Assembly (NCBI RefSeq): GCF_001021505.1
Contig: NZ_LDPO01000009.1
Span: 123,082 to 187,081 of the forward strand
Length of the DNA stretch: 64,000 nt
Source of the DNA: Mycolicibacter heraklionensis
GTDB lineage: Bacteria; Actinomycetota; Actinomycetes; Mycobacteriales; Mycobacteriaceae
Direction of reading: 5' to 3'
Part shown: positions 1 through 8,960 of the stretch, one piece after another
How the letters are laid out: every line of letters starts with the position of its first letter
How positions within the stretch are numbered: position 1 is the first letter of the stretch
Translations under genes and position numbers: made by a program
The notes under the pieces: model-generated
What the model was told of the DNA's origin: nothing
The model's database searches: none
Seen by the model: only the letters and a program-made list of their open reading frames with translations

Positions 1-1
1 C

Positions 2-391
2 GTGTTCGGGTCTCCGTACGCGATCTTCCTGCTGCGTCAGCATTTTCGAGCCGTCCCGAATGACCTGATCAACGCCGCGCGTCTCGACGGAGCGAATACC
101 CTGGACGTGATCGTGCACGTGATGCTGCCGGCGAGTCGGCCGATCCTGGTCACGCTGGGGTTGATCACCGTGGTCTCGCAATGGAACAACTTCATGTGGC
201 CGCTGGTGATCACCAGCGGCGACAAGTGGCGGGTGCTCACGGTGGCGACCGCCGCCCTGCAATCCCGTTACAACGCGCAATGGACGCTGGTGATGGCGGC
301 GACCACGGTGGCGATGATTCCGCTGATCGCGCTGTTCATGGTGTTCCAGCGCCGCGTCGTGCAGTCGATCGTCGTCACGGGGATCAAGTGA
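2..391 (+). CDS. uspB: Sugar ABC transporter permease, 3' part (UspB-like)
   Basis: C-terminal 129 residues of a MalG-type inner-membrane permease; the 5' part lies left of the window, so the first GTG seen is not the true start. The cytoplasmic EAA loop that docks the ATPase is visible at residues 20-48 (core NAARLDGAN followed by LPASRP). At least two hydrophobic segments follow. The gene overlaps the next one through GTGA, so permease and binding protein are translationally coupled. Order and neighbours match uspB-uspC (Rv2317-Rv2318 in M. tuberculosis), a carbohydrate importer linked in the literature to amino sugars. The substrate is inferred from that homology only. Confidence 0.8.
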   Translation: MFGSPYAIFLLRQHFRAVPNDLINAARLDGANTLDVIVHVMLPASRPILVTLGLITVVSQWNNFMWPLVITSGDKWRVLTVATAALQSRYNAQWTLVMAATTVAMIPLIALFMVFQRRVVQSIVVTGIK

Positions 392-1719
392 GCCGGCCGC
401 GGTTCTCCACCGTATTCGCGGTGGCGGCAGTGGCCCTGGCCGCGCTGTTCGGCGCGGCGGCGGTGCTGCTCGACGGCGCCTCGACCCGATCGGCCGCCGG
501 CGCGACGGTGGTGACGGTACGACTGTGGGACGAACAGGTGGCAACCGCCTACCGACAGTCGTTCGCGGCGTTCCAACGCGCCCACCCCGAGATCGAAGTG
601 CGCGTCAACGTCGTCTCCTACCGGACCTACTTCGACACGCTGCGCACCGATGTCGCCGGTGGCGGCGCCGACGACATCTTCTGGCTCTCCGACGCCTACC
701 TGGCCGGGTACGCCGACAGCGGACGGCTGATGAAGATCGATGCGGCGGGCGCGGATTGGGAACCGTCGGTGGTCACCCAGTTCACCCGTGGCGGGACACT
801 GTGGGGGGTGCCGCAACTGACCGACGGCGGGATCGCGGTGTACTACAACGCCGATCTGCTGGCCGCCGCGGGAGTCGATCCCGCTCAGTTGGCGAGGCTG
901 CGCTGGGATCCCCACGGTGTGAGCGACAGCCTGCGGCCGCTGCTGGCGAAGCTCACCCGTGACAGCGCCGGGCGCAGCGCGGGCACACCGGGTTTCGACG
1001 AGCGCCGCATCCGGCAGTGGGGCTACAACGCCGCCAACGACCCGCAGGGCATCTACCTCAACTACATCGGCTCGGCCGGCGGGGTGTTCCAGCGCGACGA
1101 CGAGTTCGCCTTCGACAACCCGGCCGCAGTCGCCGCCTTCGGCTACCTGGTGCAGCTGATCAACGGCGACCACGTGGCGCCACCGGCATCGGAGACCAAC
1201 ACCAACGGCGACTTCTCCCGTAATCAATTCCTGGCCGGGAAGATGGCACTGTTCCAGTCCGGCACCTACAACCTGGCGGCCATCGCAGGGCAGGCCGGGT
1301 TCTCCTGGGGGGTGGCGATGCTGCCGGCCGGCCCGGCCGGGCGAGTCAGCGTCACCAACGGCATCGCCGCAGTGGGCAACGCCGCTTCGAAGCACCCGAC
1401 AGCAGTGCGGGAGGTCTTGGCCTGGCTCGGCAGCTATCAGGGCAACGAATACCTGGGGCGTCAGGGGGCGGCGATCCCGGCCGTGCTCAGTGCCCAACGG
1501 GTCTACTTCGACTACTGGGCGCACCGCGGGATCGACGTCACGCCGTTCTTCGCGGTGCTCAACGGTCCCCGCATCCCAGCGCCGGGCGGCGGTGTGGGAT
1601 TCCCGGCCGGAAACCAGGCAATCAAGCCCTATTTCGACGAAATGTTCCTCGGCCGTATCGACGTCGCCACCGCGCTGCGCAGAGCGCAGGACGCCGCCAA
1701 CGCAGCAGCCTCCCGCTGA
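388..1719 (+). CDS. uspC: Sugar ABC transporter substrate-binding protein (UspC-like)
   Basis: Extracytoplasmic solute-binding protein of the SBP_bac_1 type, 443 aa. The GTG start at 388 overlaps the uspB stop (GTGA), which fixes the start. A basic N-terminus and a hydrophobic stretch (about residues 8-27) serve as signal or anchor. No cysteine follows it, so no lipobox is visible although such proteins are usually lipoproteins. The mature part has the family's early WDEQ...YRQSF helix, a DDIFWLSD segment and a C-terminal FPAGNQAIKPYFDEM stretch. It would deliver sugar to the UspAB permease. It converges on the minus-strand gene that follows. Confidence 0.8.
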   Translation: MSRPRFSTVFAVAAVALAALFGAAAVLLDGASTRSAAGATVVTVRLWDEQVATAYRQSFAAFQRAHPEIEVRVNVVSYRTYFDTLRTDVAGGGADDIFWLSDAYLAGYADSGRLMKIDAAGADWEPSVVTQFTRGGTLWGVPQLTDGGIAVYYNADLLAAAGVDPAQLARLRWDPHGVSDSLRPLLAKLTRDSAGRSAGTPGFDERRIRQWGYNAANDPQGIYLNYIGSAGGVFQRDDEFAFDNPAAVAAFGYLVQLINGDHVAPPASETNTNGDFSRNQFLAGKMALFQSGTYNLAAIAGQAGFSWGVAMLPAGPAGRVSVTNGIAAVGNAASKHPTAVREVLAWLGSYQGNEYLGRQGAAIPAVLSAQRVYFDYWAHRGIDVTPFFAVLNGPRIPAPGGGVGFPAGNQAIKPYFDEMFLGRIDVATALRRAQDAANAAASR

Positions 1720-1723
1720 CCCT

Positions 1724-1789
1724 CCGCGAAATCGGGTTCACGCAGACAACGTGCGAGTGGCTACCTGCGTGAGCGGGATCTCGCGGGGT
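1724..1789. repeat. 66-bp palindromic repeat, copy 1
   Basis: Nearly identical (64 of 66 bases) to 2688-2753, same orientation. Each copy is itself an imperfect inverted repeat: about 22 bases at each end (starting CCGCGAAATC and ending GATCTCGCGG in copy 1) can pair around a short centre containing CAACGTGCGAGTGG. This copy begins 4 bp after the uspC stop and encodes the last residues (YPARSRSRR) and stop of the convergent gene. It could act as a bidirectional terminator, but the duplication around a single gene points to a mobile element. Confidence 0.85.
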
Positions 1790-2642
1790 AGACGGGCTGC
1801 CCCTGCCACCCTCGCGACCACAGAGCATGAGCCACCCGATCGATGACACCGACCACGGTGTCCTCCTTGATCACCCTGTTGTTCAGCCAGCCGAGTTGAG
1901 GCAGCGTGCGTTCTCGGTAATGGTCCTTGACATACGAGCTGCGGACGGTGCGGTGCACCTCGCCGTCGTACTCGGCGGAGACCTTGAACTCCTCCCAGCC
2001 CATGTCCAGCACCGCGAATAGACGCCCACCGACGTACACCGGAATCTGCGTCTTCGGAGTGGGAAACCCGGCGTCGATGAGAAGGAGCCGGAGCCAGGAT
2101 TCCTTCAGCGAGTCTGCTCCCCGGTCCACCAGCGGTATGAGCTTCCGGAGCTGTTTCAAGCCCCTGGCGCCCGGATAGCGCTTAGCCAAGCCCAGCACAT
2201 CGTCCGCGCAGAATGGCGTCGCCCGCGCCAGGGCATCGAGGCGCGCCAATGCCTGTCCGCGGGACAGGTGCCGGGCGATATCGAACGCGGTGCGCGCGGG
2301 TGTGGTGACGGTCAAGCCGCGGATGCAGGTGGCCTCGTCGTCAGCGACCCTTTCATTGCGAACGATGATCCCGTGTGGCGCTGGGCTCTTTCGCGACAGC
2401 AGCTCAACCGGGATGTCTGCGTCCACCCACTCCGCGCCGTGTAGGGCGGACGCGGCGACACCGGCGATCACACCGCTTCGTCCAGACCAGAGCCACGCGC
2501 CGGTAATCCTGTCGTGCAAGGTCGCCTGCTCGAACTTCGAAAAGTAGACATCGGGGTGGAGTCTGCGAAACCATCGGGCGAGACCATGGCGGGTAACAGC
2601 GCCGGTCGCGAGGGCCTCGCTTCCGATGAAGACACGCTGCAT
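1761..2642 (-). CDS. DUF559/AbiEi-like protein (putative nuclease-like)
   Basis: 293 aa from an internal ATG (MQRVFIGSEAL). An upstream ATG at 2705 also exists but lies inside the flanking repeat and is less likely. The N-terminal half (about 1-170) resembles the AbiEi-type transcriptional-regulator-like domain common in actinobacteria (SGVIAGVAASALHG; RGLTVTTPARTAFD). The C-terminal part (about 185-285) resembles the DUF559/Vsr-like nuclease fold: an early Glu (LKESWLR), LFAVLDMGW, then AEYDGEVHR, which fits a PD-(D/E)xK-like core. Such genes are sometimes labelled type IV toxin-antitoxin, but no partner is adjacent. The C-terminal tail is encoded by repeat copy 1. Function unknown. Confidence 0.65.
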   Translation of the reverse strand: MQRVFIGSEALATGAVTRHGLARWFRRLHPDVYFSKFEQATLHDRITGAWLWSGRSGVIAGVAASALHGAEWVDADIPVELLSRKSPAPHGIIVRNERVADDEATCIRGLTVTTPARTAFDIARHLSRGQALARLDALARATPFCADDVLGLAKRYPGARGLKQLRKLIPLVDRGADSLKESWLRLLLIDAGFPTPKTQIPVYVGGRLFAVLDMGWEEFKVSAEYDGEVHRTVRSSYVKDHYRERTLPQLGWLNNRVIKEDTVVGVIDRVAHALWSRGWQGQPVYPARSRSRR

Positions 2643-2687
2643 ACCCGCGAGGATGCGTGCTAGGTGGGCCACCCGCACTTCACCCGG

Positions 2688-2753
2688 CCGCGAAATCGGG
2701 TTCACGCAGACAACGTGCGAGTGGCGACCTGCGTGAGCGGGATCTCGCGAGGT
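2688..2753. repeat. 66-bp palindromic repeat, copy 2
   Basis: Second copy of the element at 1724-1789 (2 mismatches), direct orientation, 964 bp away. It lies between the stop codon of the ECF permease gene (2753-2755, touching the repeat edge) and the probable start of the DUF559-like gene at 2642. The two copies therefore bracket exactly one gene. The internal inverted repeat is retained. Confidence 0.85.
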
Positions 2754-3550
2754 TAGAGCGCCGACAGTTCGACAGCCACCGCCGCGCCGCAGATCACGAC
2801 CACCAGCACCAGGGCAATCAGGTCGGACAACCCCGGCCGCGCCGGCGACGCGGAGATCTGGCCGATGCCACCACGAGCGGTGATCGCGTCCCCCATCTCG
2901 TCAGCCCGGCGAAGCGTCACGGTGATGGCGGCCGTGATCAGATCGATCGCCTCGCGCGCCCAGCGGCGCCGACGTTGCCGACGGGTGCGCGGCCGGGACC
3001 GAGGCCGCAGCCGCCGCGCGGCATAGAGCACCCGGAACTCATCGACCAGCATCGGGAAGGCGCGCAGTGCCAGCGCCAGCGTCACCGCCCACTCGTCGAC
3101 GGGAATTCGAAGCAGCCGCAGCGGACGCCCCAGCGTGGCCACCGCGGGAGCGATCTCCGCGACATTGGTGGTCCACGACACCATCGCGCCCAGCCCCAGC
3201 AGCACGATCGACAGCGCGGTGATCCGCAGGAAGTACAGCAGCCCACCCAGGCCGGCCGGGTCGCCGCCGGACATGGCCGCGGTGCCGCCGCCGACCAACA
3301 GCAACACCCACAGCCAGCGCGGCACCGAGGGCAGCGCGCCCCGAGGGATGCGGGCGATCCTGGCCGCGCTGAGCACCAGCAGTGCCACCGCGCCGATCGT
3401 CACCCAGCCGGGATAGAAGGTCAGCAGCACCGAGATGCCGAAGACCACGATCAGCTTCGTGCCGGCCCACAGTCGGTGCATGGCGGAGTCGCCGGGAACC
3501 GGCCGCAGCAGCACCACCGGCCGGGGGGTGCTGCGCGCCTGGCCCGTCAC
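2753..3550 (-). CDS. ECF transporter transmembrane component (EcfT), Rv2325c-like
   Basis: 265 aa membrane protein, the energy-coupling T subunit of an ECF importer. The GTG start at 3550 overlaps the stop of the upstream ATPase gene (GTGA), so it is the second gene of the operon. Hydrophobic segments lie near residues 25-60, 70-100 and 110-140, with a last helix at the C-terminus. The cytoplasmic coupling region has an Arg-rich loop and [12 protein letters not shown], which contains the Ala-Arg-Gly motif typical of EcfT. Same pairing and order as Rv2326c-Rv2325c. The transported vitamin or metal is unknown. Confidence 0.85.
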   Translation of the reverse strand: MTGQARSTPRPVVLLRPVPGDSAMHRLWAGTKLIVVFGISVLLTFYPGWVTIGAVALLVLSAARIARIPRGALPSVPRWLWVLLLVGGGTAAMSGGDPAGLGGLLYFLRITALSIVLLGLGAMVSWTTNVAEIAPAVATLGRPLRLLRIPVDEWAVTLALALRAFPMLVDEFRVLYAARRLRPRSRPRTRRQRRRRWAREAIDLITAAITVTLRRADEMGDAITARGGIGQISASPARPGLSDLIALVLVVVICGAAVAVELSAL

Positions 3551-5595
3551 GCCGCACCTGCCGGCGCCGGCACCAGTACACCGTTGTGTAAGTGCAGGGT
3601 CCGCGGGCACAACTCGCCGAGGCCGGCGAAGTCGTGCGAGATGACCACCACCGTCAGACCGCTCTCCCTCCGCAGGTCCTCCAGCAGTCGCAGCAAGCCG
3701 TCCCGGCTGGCGGCGTCGAGGCCGGCCAGCGGCTCGTCGAGGATCAACGCTCGCGGAGACCGGGCCAACAGGCCGGCCAGCACCAGGCGACGCATCTGGC
3801 CGCCGCTGAGTTGGTCGATGCGCCGGCCGGCCAGCGCCCCGTCCAGGCCGACGGCCGCCAGTGCGGCGCTGACCCTGGCGTGGTCACGCGGCGAAAAGCC
3901 GGCAGCAGAGGCCACCTCCAAACCGACGTAGCTGCGCATCAGCTGTAACCGGGCCGCCTGGAAGGACAGCGCGACGGCCCCCACCTGCTGGTCGGCGGGC
4001 CGGCCCCCGAGCAGGCAGCTGCCGGTGGTCGGAGTCGTCAGGCCGGCCATGATCCACGCCAGGGTGGACTTGCCTGAGCCATTGCCACCATGGATCAACA
4101 AGCCGTCGCCTTCGTCGACGCTGAAGGTGATGTCACGCAGCGCGGTCTTGGCCCACGGCGTGCCGCTGCCGTATTCGTGCCCCACACCGGATAACTCGAG
4201 CACCGGCGGGCCGACGCGTCGCGGTGCGTCTCCGCCGGACGCGGCGGGTGCCGCGGCGGTCTCCACCATGGCGGTGTTGTCGCGGGACCCGGACAGGTCG
4301 ATGGTCCGGTCGGCGCTGCCGGCCTCGTCGTTGTAGTGGGTGATGTGCACCAAGGACGTGCAACGCCGATCCGAACACCCGGCCAGCTCCGACAGCACCC
4401 CCAGCAGCGCCTCGCGCCCTTGCGGGTCGACCATGCTGGTGACCTCGTCGGCGATCAGCAGCGCGGGCTCGCGGGCCAGCGCCGCCGCCACCGCCAACCG
4501 CTGCAGTTCCCCGCCGGACAGACCGCCGGTGTCGCGCTCGGCGAAACCCGCCAGGCCGACCTCGCCGAGGAGCCGTTCGACGTCGGTGCTGGTCCCCGGC
4601 GGCAGGCCCCACACCACATCGTCGGCGACCCGGGTGCCCAGCACCTGGCTCTCCGGATGCTGCATGACCACCGCGGTGCCCCCGGGTGCACCAAGCCCCA
4701 CTGCGCCGGGGCGCTCGACGGTGCCCGCGGTGGGTGCCCGCCCGGCCAGCAACAGCATCAAGGTGGTCTTGCCCGATCCGTTGGCGCCGGTGATCGCGAC
4801 GTGTTCGCCGGCGCGTACTTCCAGGCTTACCGGTCCTAGGGCGTCATGGTCGGAGTGCGGGTAACGGAACCGCACCTGATCCAGCCGGACCGGGACCGGC
4901 GCCACCGGGCCGGTCTCGACCGGTAGGTCCAGTTTGTGCACGTCGGGCACCCCGCGCAGCCGGTCGAGTACCCGCGACAGCGCCCACCAGCCGAGCAGCG
5001 AGACGATCATGACGCTGACGGTCATCTGGGCCAGGATGAGCCACTGCCAGTAGCGCAGCAGCGCACCGAGAAATCCGTTCAGATCCTGGGCGGCCCGCTG
5101 GAATTCCGGCAGCGGGACACGCGACAGGGCGGCCGCGACCCCGTGCACGTTGGCGGTGATCGCGTCGAAGATCAGATGGCGCAGCCGTGACAGCACGGTC
5201 AGCGCCAGCACCATGGCGGTGCCGAAGAGGCCGCCGGCCACCGCAGAGGCCACGACCACGGTGGGCAGGCCACGGCGATGGCGTTTGATGACGCCGGTCA
5301 GCCCGCCGATGTAGGCGCTGTTGACCACCGTCATGAAGCCGCCCATGCCGGCGATCAGAAACGCGATGGTCGCGGCCGCGACGGTGGCGGCGATCAACAC
5401 GCGGATCCGGTAGCGGTAGGCCAACAGCCCCATCGGCACCGTGCCGAGCAGCGCCAAACCGGCGGCGAAGGGCACCACGACCGCGATGATCGCCGTCGCC
5501 GCGCACAGTGCCGCCATCACGGCGGCCTGCGCAGTCTCGACGGGCTGCATCGACCGCGCCCGGACTCGGTTCACGCCCTGGCCGGTCTTCGTCAC
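3547..5595 (-). CDS. ECF transporter fusion: membrane domain plus two ATPase domains (Rv2326c-like)
   Basis: 682 aa from a GTG at 5595; the ATG further upstream (5664) would leave only 20 bp to the divergent gene. Residues about 20-215 form five or six membrane helices resembling an S-component/DUF2232-like domain. Two complete ABC ATPases follow: Walker A GANGSGKT (270-277), LSGGE (about 359) and Walker B LLIADE (379-384); then Walker A GGNGSGKS (503-510), LSGGQ (about 596) and LILDEP (617-622). So one chain carries a membrane domain and both EcfA subunits, and EcfT is encoded immediately downstream. The Rv2326c homologue has a similar size. It couples ATP hydrolysis to uptake of an unidentified micronutrient. 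Confidence 0.85.
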   Translation of the reverse strand: MTKTGQGVNRVRARSMQPVETAQAAVMAALCAATAIIAVVVPFAAGLALLGTVPMGLLAYRYRIRVLIAATVAAATIAFLIAGMGGFMTVVNSAYIGGLTGVIKRHRRGLPTVVVASAVAGGLFGTAMVLALTVLSRLRHLIFDAITANVHGVAAALSRVPLPEFQRAAQDLNGFLGALLRYWQWLILAQMTVSVMIVSLLGWWALSRVLDRLRGVPDVHKLDLPVETGPVAPVPVRLDQVRFRYPHSDHDALGPVSLEVRAGEHVAITGANGSGKTTLMLLLAGRAPTAGTVERPGAVGLGAPGGTAVVMQHPESQVLGTRVADDVVWGLPPGTSTDVERLLGEVGLAGFAERDTGGLSGGELQRLAVAAALAREPALLIADEVTSMVDPQGREALLGVLSELAGCSDRRCTSLVHITHYNDEAGSADRTIDLSGSRDNTAMVETAAAPAASGGDAPRRVGPPVLELSGVGHEYGSGTPWAKTALRDITFSVDEGDGLLIHGGNGSGKSTLAWIMAGLTTPTTGSCLLGGRPADQQVGAVALSFQAARLQLMRSYVGLEVASAAGFSPRDHARVSAALAAVGLDGALAGRRIDQLSGGQMRRLVLAGLLARSPRALILDEPLAGLDAASRDGLLRLLEDLRRESGLTVVVISHDFAGLGELCPRTLHLHNGVLVPAPAGAA

Positions 5596-5659
5596 CCGTC
5601 GATTCTGCCAGTCGCTCGGAGCGCCCCCACGCGGCGTGGACCGAGCTCGTCCACTTTCG

Positions 5660-5673
5660 TTCACGCTTGTGAA
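5660..5673. promoter_or_regulatory. Candidate MarR operator
   Basis: Perfect dyad TTCAC-GCTT-GTGAA, ending 11 bp before the marR start codon, in the intergenic region shared with the ECF operon. A second dyad (GTGGAC...GTCCAC) lies about 15 bp further upstream. MarR proteins commonly bind such short palindromes beside their own gene, so autoregulation and control of the ECF operon are plausible. This is inferred from sequence only. Confidence 0.4.
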
Positions 5674-5684
5674 ATACTTGCCCG

Positions 5685-6134
5685 ATGGTAGCCCCCACCC
5701 AAGCCAGCCTCGGAGCCGATCTGCTCAGTGTTGTCTCCCGGCTCAATCGGCTCGCCACCCAGCGAGTCGCGCTTCCGATCCCGGGGGCACAAGCTCGACT
5801 GTTGTCCACTATCGAGGACCTGGACGTGGCCCGGATCTCCGACCTGGCCGCGGTGGACCACTGCTCCCAGCCGACGATGACGACCCAGGTGCGCCGACTC
5901 GAGGACGCGGGCCTGACCACCCGCACACCCGACCCGCTCGACGCCCGCGCCGTGCTGATCCGGATCACCGACAAGGGCGTCGAGACGATGGCCCGGGTCC
6001 GCCAGGACCGGGCGGCGGCGCTCGATCCGGAACTGGACCGTCTGTCGCCCGAAGACCGCCGGACACTCGCCGACGCGGTTGAGGTGCTCCACCGATTCCT
6101 CGCCGAGGCTGCCCCGACCCGTCCCGTCCGCTAG
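5685..6134 (+). CDS. MarR-family transcriptional regulator (Rv2327-like)
   Basis: 149 aa winged-helix regulator. A dimerisation helix precedes the DNA-binding core ([21 protein letters not shown], helix-turn-helix about residues 45-70), then the wing ([19 protein letters not shown]). The ATG at 5685 is kept because the dyad just upstream suits an autoregulatory operator. It is divergent from the ECF transporter as in M. tuberculosis, so control of that operon is the simplest guess. The effector is not evident. Confidence 0.85.
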   Translation: MVAPTQASLGADLLSVVSRLNRLATQRVALPIPGAQARLLSTIEDLDVARISDLAAVDHCSQPTMTTQVRRLEDAGLTTRTPDPLDARAVLIRITDKGVETMARVRQDRAAALDPELDRLSPEDRRTLADAVEVLHRFLAEAAPTRPVR

Positions 6135-6317
6135 CGCGGCGCGGCCGGGCGCCGCAAGTCGCCGACCGATCTAGCAGCCGCAATTCGGCTGAGATGTTCC
6201 CAGCCCGACCGCTTTGTCGAATATGCTCGACAGCGGCATCGGCCCGAAGCGATCCCAGGCCTCCTGCGGCCCCCGCGGCTCGCCCACTGGGCTGCCGGTC
6301 TTCGGGGGAAGGACATC

Positions 6318-8171
6318 GTGGCGGATAGATTGGCGCTGGTCACCTCGATCGCCGCCCAACTGATGGCCACCACGCCGTCGACGGCTGCCGCGGTCAGTGA
6401 ACGCGTGCTGCAGACGCTGGTGGAGCAGCTCAACGTCGATGCGGGGTTCCTGCGCCACAACGATCACGAGATCAGGGCCTCCAAGCTGGTGGCCGAATGG
6501 CCGCCGCGCACCGACCCGCCGAACCCCGACCCGCTGGCCGTCGTCTCGTTCACCACCGCCGATCCGGTCTTCACCACCTGCGCGCACGGCAAGCGGGTGG
6601 CGGTCATCCGGCCCGAGCCGGACGAGTCCGGTTATGTGCGCCAGATGGCGAAAGACCATGCCGTCGAATCGCTGTCGGTGGCCACCGCGCCGCTGATCTC
6701 CGGCCCGGTGACCATCGGCATGCTGGGACTGGTCAAGTTCCGCCGACCCAAGTGGCGTCCCGAAGAACTCAACACGATCGAGGCGATCGCCTCGCTGTTC
6801 GCCCAGTTGCAGGCCCGCGTCGCGGCCGAGGAGCGGCTGCGCTATCTGGCCGACCACGACGACCTGACCGGCCTGCACAATCGTCGGGCGCTGGTCGCCC
6901 ACCTCTCCGAGCGACTCGCCGCCGGCAGTCCCGGACCGGTCGGTGTCTTCTACATAGACCTCGACCGGCTCAAGCCCATCAACGACTACCTCGGTCACGC
7001 CGCCGGCGACTGGTTCATCCAGGACTTCGCCCGGCGGCTGCGTGCGTACGCCGGGAACCGGACCATGGCGGCCCGGATCGGCGGGGACGAGTTCGTCGTC
7101 ATCCCGGACTGGCCGATGTCGATGGCCAGCGCTGAGACGTTCGCCGACCGGCTGCAGGGCGCCCTGCGCGAGCGGGTGGAGATCCAGGGCCACACGGTCA
7201 ACAGCACGGTCAGCGTGGGCGTGACGGTGGGGCTGCCCGGGGAGGACACCAGCGCCGGCCTGCTGCACCGCGCCGACGAGGCCGTCCTGGCCGCGAAACG
7301 CGGCGGCGGCAACCAGACCGTCAGCTCCACCGACGACATGTCGTTGAAGAGCTTGTTCCGCAAGGACATCGAACTGCACATGCAGGGCAAGATCGACGAC
7401 GAGTCGTTGCTGTTGTACTACCAGCCCGAGGTCGATCTGTGGAGTGGCGCCATCGTCGCGGTGGAGGCACTGGTCCGCTGGCGGCATCCCACCCGCGGGT
7501 TGCTGTTGCCGAGTTCGTTCATCAGCATCGCCGAATCCGCCAACCTGGCCGACGATCTGGGCCGGTGGGTGATGCGCACCGCGTGCGCGGAATTCAGCGG
7601 TTGGCAGGCCAACGGCGTGCGGACCAACGCCACTCTGCGTATCAACGTCTCGCCGGTCCAGCTGGCCGCCCGCGGTTTTGTCCAGAACGTGGTGGAAACC
7701 ATCAACGAGTTCGGCCTGCGCCCCGGCTCGCTGTGCCTGGAGATCACCGAGCGGGCGGTGGTGCAGAACATCGAGAGCACCCGTAGGACCCTGGCGGAAC
7801 TGCGCGAAGCCGGGGTGCAGATCGCCATCGACGACTTCGGCACCGGCTACGCCGTCCTGTCACACCTGAAGGATCTGCCCGTCGACACCCTGAAGATCGA
7901 CACCGTGTTCGTGCGTGAATTGGGCGTCAACCCCGGCGATCTCGCGATCGTACGAGCGATCATCGCGCTTGCCGAGGCATTCGGCCTGCAGGTGGTGGCC
8001 GAGGGTGTGGAAACCTCAGCGGCCGCGCTCACCTTGATGCGGCACGGTTGTCACCGCGCGCAGGGGTTCCTGTTCTCCCGGCCGGTGCCGGGTCCCGCCG
8101 CCGAAGCGATGCTGGCGTCACGCTGGATGGCGATGCCTTTCCTAGCCGACAGCCAGGCTCTGGTGATCTGA
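6318..8171 (+). CDS. Bifunctional cyclic-di-GMP enzyme, GAF-GGDEF-EAL
   Basis: 617 aa, GTG start preceded by a purine-rich GGGGGAAGG site. Order: GAF-like sensor (about 1-165), diguanylate cyclase with intact GGDEF at 255-259, phosphodiesterase with intact EAL at 383-385 plus later IDDFGTGYA, LKID and VVAEGVET motifs. Both active sites look complete, so it may both make and degrade c-di-GMP. The inhibitory RxxD site expected just before GGDEF is replaced by AGNR, suggesting no product inhibition through that site. Architecture and length match Rv1354c and the M. smegmatis DcpA/MSDGC-1 enzyme. It is transcribed alone; cytosolic, with no membrane segment. Confidence 0.88.
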   Translation: MADRLALVTSIAAQLMATTPSTAAAVSERVLQTLVEQLNVDAGFLRHNDHEIRASKLVAEWPPRTDPPNPDPLAVVSFTTADPVFTTCAHGKRVAVIRPEPDESGYVRQMAKDHAVESLSVATAPLISGPVTIGMLGLVKFRRPKWRPEELNTIEAIASLFAQLQARVAAEERLRYLADHDDLTGLHNRRALVAHLSERLAAGSPGPVGVFYIDLDRLKPINDYLGHAAGDWFIQDFARRLRAYAGNRTMAARIGGDEFVVIPDWPMSMASAETFADRLQGALRERVEIQGHTVNSTVSVGVTVGLPGEDTSAGLLHRADEAVLAAKRGGGNQTVSSTDDMSLKSLFRKDIELHMQGKIDDESLLLYYQPEVDLWSGAIVAVEALVRWRHPTRGLLLPSSFISIAESANLADDLGRWVMRTACAEFSGWQANGVRTNATLRINVSPVQLAARGFVQNVVETINEFGLRPGSLCLEITERAVVQNIESTRRTLAELREAGVQIAIDDFGTGYAVLSHLKDLPVDTLKIDTVFVRELGVNPGDLAIVRAIIALAEAFGLQVVAEGVETSAAALTLMRHGCHRAQGFLFSRPVPGPAAEAMLASRWMAMPFLADSQALVI

Positions 8172-8550
8172 CAAGAACATCGCCCGGTAGAAAGCGGCAC
8201 ACAACCGCACCCCCGGCTGCCAGCCGGCGAGCGCTGCGGTCGGTGCGGTGCACCAACGCGGCTCGGCGTGCGGCGGCAATAGGCGATGCGGACCCCTCAA
8301 GGTGCCCCGGGCGAAGCTGTGGGAGGAACTCACCGGCGCCGGCCAGGGCGCGCGCCTCAACGCGCCCGATCCGTACAAACCAGTCCCTCGCATAACCGGA
8401 GATAGTACATACCTTTTGGATGATGTTCAATCCATACGAGACTGTGTGTCAAGTCACGTTGATGTCGCTGACGGCGCCCACGCCGCTGTCACCACCCGGC
8501 AGCGGCGAACAGCGCCCGCGCCCTCGGCGGCGCCCGTCATAATCAGACCC
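8172..8550. other. Intergenic region, no supported gene
   Basis: 379 bp between the c-di-GMP enzyme and the PAS gene. The first 220 bp are GC-rich and open in several frames, but nothing resembles a protein. Around 8395-8450 the DNA becomes AT-richer and holds a short dyad TGGAT-N8-ATCCA (8417-8434), a reasonable place for the PAS gene promoter. No tRNA or rho-independent terminator with a T tract is visible. Confidence 0.5.
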
Positions 8551-8955
8551 ATGGAGCGACGGCGGAACGCGCAAACCCCTCTGGCACCGATGGACACTCT
8601 GCGGCAGCTGCCGGCCCTGGTCGCACTCGAGCGGATCCCCGTTCCAGTGCTCGCGATCGCCGACGACGGCACTATCTTGTTCGCCAACAGCGGGTTCGCC
8701 GCCATGCTGGGCTACACCCAGGAAGAGGTGCTCGCCCTGGAGTTTCGGCAGATCTTCGGCCAGGTCCCGCCGGCTGAGGAATCCGCCCTGTCGGTGATGC
8801 ACTCCCTGGCCAATCTGGTTGTTTCCCTGGAACATCGAGACGGCTCGACGGTGCGTGCCCTGATGAGCAAGTCAGCGCTCGAACGGGCCGACGACCGGGT
8901 TGCGCTCGCCACGTTCCAAGACCTCACCGAGCAGCTCTGGTTGGAGGAGCGCTAG
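8551..8955 (+). CDS. Single PAS-domain protein
   Basis: 134 aa from ATG 8551; an in-frame ATG at 8590 is an alternative. Nearly the whole protein is one PAS fold: PVPVLAIADDGTILFANSGF opening, the MLGYTQEEVLALEF helix and a final strand FQDLTEQ. No kinase, GGDEF or DNA-binding output domain is attached, so it must signal through a partner or bind a ligand alone. It follows the c-di-GMP enzyme on the same strand but 380 bp away, so co-transcription is uncertain. Confidence 0.75.
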   Translation: MERRRNAQTPLAPMDTLRQLPALVALERIPVPVLAIADDGTILFANSGFAAMLGYTQEEVLALEFRQIFGQVPPAEESALSVMHSLANLVVSLEHRDGSTVRALMSKSALERADDRVALATFQDLTEQLWLEER

Positions 8956-8960
8956 CGCCT

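Noticed and set aside
5596..5664. Upstream ATG at 5664 as start of the ECF fusion protein
   Set aside because: It leaves 20 bp to the divergent marR start and adds a non-conserved Arg/Pro-rich tail.
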